The notes under the pieces were generated by a model. It was given only the letters and a program-made list of their open reading frames with translations, was not told where the DNA came from and ran no database searches. From JACQGZ01 sp050695215 (GTDB lineage Bacteria; Sysuimicrobiota; Sysuimicrobiia; Sysuimicrobiales; Humicultoraceae), in assembly GCA_050695215.1 (NCBI GenBank), contig JBOGSD010000088.1, positions 1 through 20,228 of the forward strand: a stretch of DNA of 20,228 nucleotides, read 5' to 3'. The translations under genes and the position numbers were made by a program. Shown here piece after piece: positions 14,592 through 20,228 of this stretch (position 1 is its first letter; each line of letters starts with the position of its first letter).

Positions 14592-15205
14592 TAGGCCTCC
14601 CTCGCGACCGTAGTGCCGTTCGCGCCCTGCGCGCGCAGCAGGGCGGCGATCTCCTCGCGCTTGCCTTCTTCGGCGAGCTGCAGCGCGGTCTTCTCCTGAT
14701 AGTTCTTCCAGGTCAGATCCGGCTGCCCGTGCGCCAGCAGCCACCGCACCAGCTCCAGGTGGCCCCGGCTCACGGCGTTGCTGAGCGCCATGGACGCCCC
14801 TGCGCCCGCACCGTGCTGCGCCAGCATCTCCAGCAGACCGACGTCGCCGCTGAAGGCGGCGTGGGCCAGCAGCGGGATGCCGTGCGCCCCGCGCGCGGTG
14901 ATCAAGCCGGGATCGGCCCGCAGCATCTGCGTCACCGTCTCCTTCCGGCCCAGCGACGCCGCCGTGCAGATCTCCAGCGGCGCGCCCTGGGAGAGGAGGA
15001 ACTCCGCCACGTGCGGACTCCCCGCGTGCGCCGCCGCCTGAATGGCCGTCTCGGTATCCCCAGGCGCCCACTCATTGGCGACGTTCAAGAGCCCGGGGTG
15101 CTCCGCCAGCATCGCCGTGACCTTGGGCAGATCCCAATGCCCGGCGATGACGAACTCGCGGATCAACTCTGGCGATAGGTCCTGCGTCTGCGTGCTCTCT
15201 CGCAT
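14591..15205 (-). CDS. ankyrin-repeat protein encoded between rpoB and rpoC
   Basis: A 204-aa protein with no signal peptide or membrane segment, so probably cytoplasmic. After a helical start (SPELIREFVIAGHWDLPKVTAMLAEHPGLLN) it has about five ankyrin-like units: ETAIQAAAHAGSPHVAEFLLSQGA (52-75), CTAASLGRKETVTQMLRADP (80-99), IPLLAHAAFSGDVGLLEMLAQHGA (110-133), ALSNAVSRGHLELVRWLLAHG (140-160) and KTALQLAEEGKREEIAALLRAQGA (172-195). Free-standing bacterial ankyrin proteins of this pattern exist, but their partners are mostly unknown. ATG 15205 is the first start after the rpoB stop and has only a weak purine stretch. An open frame extends to 15406 but overlaps rpoB. It is coupled to rpoC by TAATG. 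A role in polymerase assembly or regulation is an inference from position only. Confidence 0.88.
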   Translation of the reverse strand: MRESTQTQDLSPELIREFVIAGHWDLPKVTAMLAEHPGLLNVANEWAPGDTETAIQAAAHAGSPHVAEFLLSQGAPLEICTAASLGRKETVTQMLRADPGLITARGAHGIPLLAHAAFSGDVGLLEMLAQHGAGAGASMALSNAVSRGHLELVRWLLAHGQPDLTWKNYQEKTALQLAEEGKREEIAALLRAQGANGTTVAREA

Positions 15206-15245
15206 CTGCTCTCGAGTGCTCCAAAGCGTTAGTGGATGCGTGCCA

Positions 15246-15311
15246 GGCGGGATGGGGGAGGGCCGCGGGCGAGTCAAAACGGCTTCGAGCAGGCGGGGCT
15301 CCCCCTCCCGC

Positions 15312-15312
<1 letters not shown>
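15246..15312 (-). promoter_or_regulatory. alternative stem-loops after rpoB, starting at its stop codon
   Basis: In the minus-strand RNA, a G-rich arm (complement of 15299-15312) can pair with the complement of 15246-15260: 14 pairs with one bulged base and a 38-nt loop. Its first six bases (complement of 15307-15312) can instead pair with the complement of 15292-15297 in a short hairpin. The two are exclusive. No U-tract follows either arm directly. This occupies most of the 106-nt gap before the ankyrin gene and may set readthrough or processing between rpoB and rpoC; inference. Confidence 0.55.
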
Positions 15313-18719
<3,407 letters not shown>

Positions 18720-18748
18720 GGACTCCTGACCAGACAATCTCAGACGGG

Positions 18749-18827
18749 CTGAGCGACACGCTCAGGCCGAAGGGAAATGGACCGCCGGAAATGACGAAAG
18801 CAAGGCTCGGGTCGCGGCCTCGCTTTC
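18749..18827 (-). promoter_or_regulatory. two stem-loops in the rpoB leader
   Basis: An 11-bp stem (18796-18806 with 18817-18827, 10-nt loop) is continuous only in the minus-strand RNA, where its one non-Watson-Crick pair is U-G. A second perfect hairpin ctgagcg/cgctcag (18749-18755 with 18759-18765) lies about 30 nt upstream of the rpoB start. Both lie between the predicted transcription start and rpoB. RNase processing or autogenous control of beta synthesis are possible roles. Confidence 0.55.
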
Positions 18828-18893
18828 AACTGTCTCTGGGGCGCAGCGTGATCTCGTTGATCCCCCATCTACCCGGGTCTAGCAGTAAAAAAG

Positions 18894-18922
18894 ATACTAA
18901 CACCCGGGCAGGGGAGCGTCAA
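18894..18922 (-). promoter_or_regulatory. sigma70-type promoter for rpoB
   Basis: On the minus strand TTGACG (complement of 18917-18922) and TAGTAT (complement of 18894-18899) are 17 bp apart. The discriminator is C followed by six T, unusually AT-rich. Transcription would start near 18886. Two CCCGGG palindromes, one in the spacer (18903-18908) and one just inside the transcript (18872-18877), are 31 bp apart centre to centre. Confidence 0.85.
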
Positions 18923-18968
18923 GGGTCGCAAGTGCCTGGGCGTTCGGGGCCGGCTGCGGACAGCTGGC

Positions 18969-19370
18969 CTACTTGATCTCGACTTTCGCGCCTTCCGCCT
19001 CTAGTTTCGTCTTGATCTGCTCGGCCTCCTGCTTGCTGACCTTCTCCTTGACGGGCTTGGGAGCGGTGTCGACGAGCTCCTTCGCCTCTTTCAGCCCGAG
19101 GCCGGTCAGTTCGCGGACGACCTTGATCACCTGGATCTTCTTCTCGCCCACGGTCGCGAGGACGGCGTCGAACTCGGTCTGCTCCTCCACGGCGGCCGCG
19201 GGAACCGCTCCCCCGCCGGCGGCCATCGGCGCTGCCGCCGCCGCCATGGGGGCGGCGCTGACGCCAAAGCGCTCCTCTACGGCCTTGACGAGGTCGGCGA
19301 GTTCGAGGACCGTCAGGTTCTCGATCGCCTCGAGGATCTCTTCCTTACTGATCTTGGTCTTCGTGGCCAT
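18969..19370 (-). CDS. rplL: 50S ribosomal protein L7/L12
   Basis: L7/L12 forms the flexible stalk that recruits translation GTPases, including EF-G and EF-Tu encoded in this window. The 133-aa protein has the N-terminal dimerisation domain (SKEEILEAIENLTVLELADLVKAVEERFGV), an Ala/Gly/Pro hinge (about 38-60), and the C-terminal domain EFDAVLATVGEKKIQVIKVVRELTGLGLKEAKELVD. It is slightly longer than the 121-aa E. coli protein, mainly in the N-terminus and hinge. ATG 19370 has GGAGG 9 nt and AGAGGA directly upstream. It follows rplJ by 24 nt in the same transcript and is followed by the independent rpoB promoter. Confidence 0.99.
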   Translation of the reverse strand: MATKTKISKEEILEAIENLTVLELADLVKAVEERFGVSAAPMAAAAAPMAAGGGAVPAAAVEEQTEFDAVLATVGEKKIQVIKVVRELTGLGLKEAKELVDTAPKPVKEKVSKQEAEQIKTKLEAEGAKVEIK

Positions 19371-19394
19371 TCCTCTGCTCCTCCCGACGCGGCC

Positions 19395-19916
19395 TCAGGC
19401 CGCTTCTCGCTGCTGCCGGATCTGATCGAGTGCGGTGACCAGGCCTCGGGTCACGCCGCTGAGTACCGTCACCATCCCAGCCAGCGGGCCGGCGATGCCC
19501 CCGGCCAGTTGCGCCAGCAGGACCTGCCGCGGCGGCAGGTCGGCCAGCCGGCGGATCTCCGCGGCCGTGACTGCCCGGCGGTCGATGACCCCGCCTTTGG
19601 TCTCCAGTTTGCGCATCTGGCGGATGAAGTCGTGGATGATCTTGGCCGCGGCCACCGGGTCGTCGTACCCGAAGGCTGCCGCCGTCGGGCCTTCCAGGTA
19701 GGCATCCAGCGCCTCGATGCCGGCGTCGCGGGCGGCGATGCGCAGCAGCCGGTTCTTCACCACCCGGTACTCGATCCCGGCCTGGCGCAAACGAGCGCGC
19801 AGTTGACCGATCTCCGCGACGGTCAGGCCCCGGAAGTCGGTGAGGACGACCGTCTGCGCCCTGCCCAGCCGCTCGCGCAGGACCTCCACCTCGGAGACTT
19901 TCTCGGGACGCGCCAC
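19395..19916 (-). CDS. rplJ: 50S ribosomal protein L10
   Basis: L10 anchors L7/L12 dimers to the ribosome and, as the L10-L12 complex, represses its own mRNA. The 173-aa protein runs from ARPEKVSEVEVLRERLGRAQ through VVLTDFRGLTVAEIGQLRARL and YRVVKNRLLRIAA to the C-terminal helix GVTRGLVTALDQIRQQREAA that binds L12. GTG 19916 is chosen because GGAGGG lies 8 nt upstream and this gives the family length; the frame stays open to 20060 through the structured leader, which is not coding. It is the first gene of the rplJ-rplL transcript and has its own promoter, rather than relying only on a preceding rplKA transcript. Confidence 0.97.
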   Translation of the reverse strand: MARPEKVSEVEVLRERLGRAQTVVLTDFRGLTVAEIGQLRARLRQAGIEYRVVKNRLLRIAARDAGIEALDAYLEGPTAAAFGYDDPVAAAKIIHDFIRQMRKLETKGGVIDRRAVTAAEIRRLADLPPRQVLLAQLAGGIAGPLAGMVTVLSGVTRGLVTALDQIRQQREAA

Positions 19917-19919
19917 CGG

Positions 19920-19977
19920 TTCTGCCCTCCAGAATGCGACGCGGACGGTTCCCCAGACAGGACGGGCTCCGTCCGCG
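19920..19977 (-). promoter_or_regulatory. hairpin competing with the L10 leader, and ribosome binding site in a loop
   Basis: A perfect 10-bp inverted repeat (19939-19948 with 19968-19977, acgcggacgg/ccgtccgcgt in RNA sense) places the 3' arm of the L10 closing helix in its loop, so the two folds conflict unless a pseudoknot forms. Just downstream, UUCUG/CAGAA (19920-19924 with 19930-19934) shows the GAGGG Shine-Dalgarno core as a 5-nt loop. Together they could link L10-L12 binding to translation start. Confidence 0.55.
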
Positions 19978-20046
19978 TGATTCGTCGCCTCGGCAGGCGG
20001 CGGGAATGTCCCGCCCTTTACGCCGGATGGCACCTGCTGTCTGGGG
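19951..20046 (-). promoter_or_regulatory. L10-type ribosomal protein leader
   Basis: A perfect 10-bp closing helix (20037-20046 with 19951-19960) encloses sequence matching the Bacillota L10 leader pattern. After CAGACAGCAGGUGCC, a variable hairpin (GGCGGG...CCCGCC) leads into CCUGCCGAGG and then GAAUCACG, before CCUGUCUGGGG. This fold is the known binding site of the L10(L12) complex, so excess L10-L12 should repress the operon. It lies about 20 nt inside the predicted transcript. The motif match was made by eye. Confidence 0.88.
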
Positions 20047-20072
20047 CTATGCGGTTCCAAACAAACGTCGTG

Positions 20073-20102
20073 AGTCTATCACGGGCTTCACACAGGCGTC
20101 AA
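20073..20102 (-). promoter_or_regulatory. sigma70-type promoter for rplJ-rplL
   Basis: On the minus strand TTGACG (complement of 20097-20102) and TAGACT (complement of 20073-20078) are separated by 18 bp. Transcription would start near 20066, which leaves a leader of about 150 nt containing the L10 leader fold. Confidence 0.75.
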
Positions 20103-20130
20103 ATCGCGGCCGCCGTGACGGCCGGACGCG

Positions 20131-20228
20131 TCAGGACGACGCATCGTCCGGCGGTTCGCTGGGAGACGGAAGACGCTGCGGGCGTGGCTGCTCGCCCGAG
20201 GGCAACTCGAGCGCCTCGGCGACGTCCT
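20131..20228 (-). CDS. 3' end of an unidentified upstream gene (runs off the window)
   Basis: The last 31 codons of an open frame with coding-like GC-rich third positions end at TGA (complement of 20131-20133). The visible tail, DVAEALELPSGEQPRPQRLP followed by SPSEPPDDASS, is Pro- and acid-rich and low in complexity. It does not resemble the C-terminus of L1 (RplA), the usual neighbour of rplJ. The gene may be an inserted or rearranged gene, or an extended tail on a known protein. The other two minus frames read less like protein. The rplJ promoter begins about 30 nt downstream. Confidence 0.5.
   Translation of the reverse strand, partial: DVAEALELPSGEQPRPQRLPSPSEPPDDASS

Noticed and set aside
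19917..20060. N-terminal extension of L10 to 20060
   Set aside because: The stretch is the L10 leader RNA; GTG 19916 has a good ribosome binding site and gives the family length.

Overview
The window is high-GC bacterial DNA with the classic Terrabacteria-type (Bacillota-like) order of the rpo and str ribosomal/RNA polymerase clusters on the minus strand: a fragment of an unidentified gene, rplJ, rplL, rpoB, an ankyrin-repeat gene, rpoC, then an L7Ae/L30e-family gene, rpsL, rpsG, fusA and the 5' end of tuf. The L7Ae-like gene next to rpsL, an RNA polymerase without large lineage insertions (beta about 1135 aa, beta' 1146 aa) and a Bacillota-style L10 leader point to a deep-branching, probably uncultured, Terrabacteria-like lineage. 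The exact phylum cannot be fixed from this sequence alone.

Between rpoC and the L7Ae-like gene, where many genomes have nothing, sits a compact eight-gene plus-strand type IV filament operon (about 4184-11075): a PilB/GspE assembly ATPase, a PilC/GspF platform protein, two tandem paralogous GspG-like pseudopilins, and GspH-, GspI-, GspJ- and GspK/PilX-like minor pseudopilins. Most genes overlap or abut. The order resembles comG or minimal type II secretion clusters. No secretin, prepilin peptidase, retraction ATPase or PilM/N/O gene lies in the window. The operon diverges from the L7Ae gene and converges on rpoC at a strong stem-loop terminator.

Three proteins are unusual. The GspJ-like pseudopilin carries about 310 residues of inserted DUF2341 plus lectin-like beta-sandwich sequence, so it is a plausible filament-tip binding subunit. 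The assembly ATPase carries an extra N-terminal winged-helix-like domain. An ankyrin-repeat protein is translationally coupled (TAATG) between rpoB and rpoC.

The minus-strand operons show readable control elements: good sigma70-type promoters before rplJ, rpoB and the L7Ae gene; a clear L10-type autoregulatory leader before rplJ; long stem-loops starting at the stop codons of fusA and rpoB; and tandem repeated hairpins before rpsL. S12 carries Arg at position 88, the position where Lys-to-Arg gives streptomycin resistance in other bacteria, while the rifampicin-contact residues I checked in RpoB look wild type.
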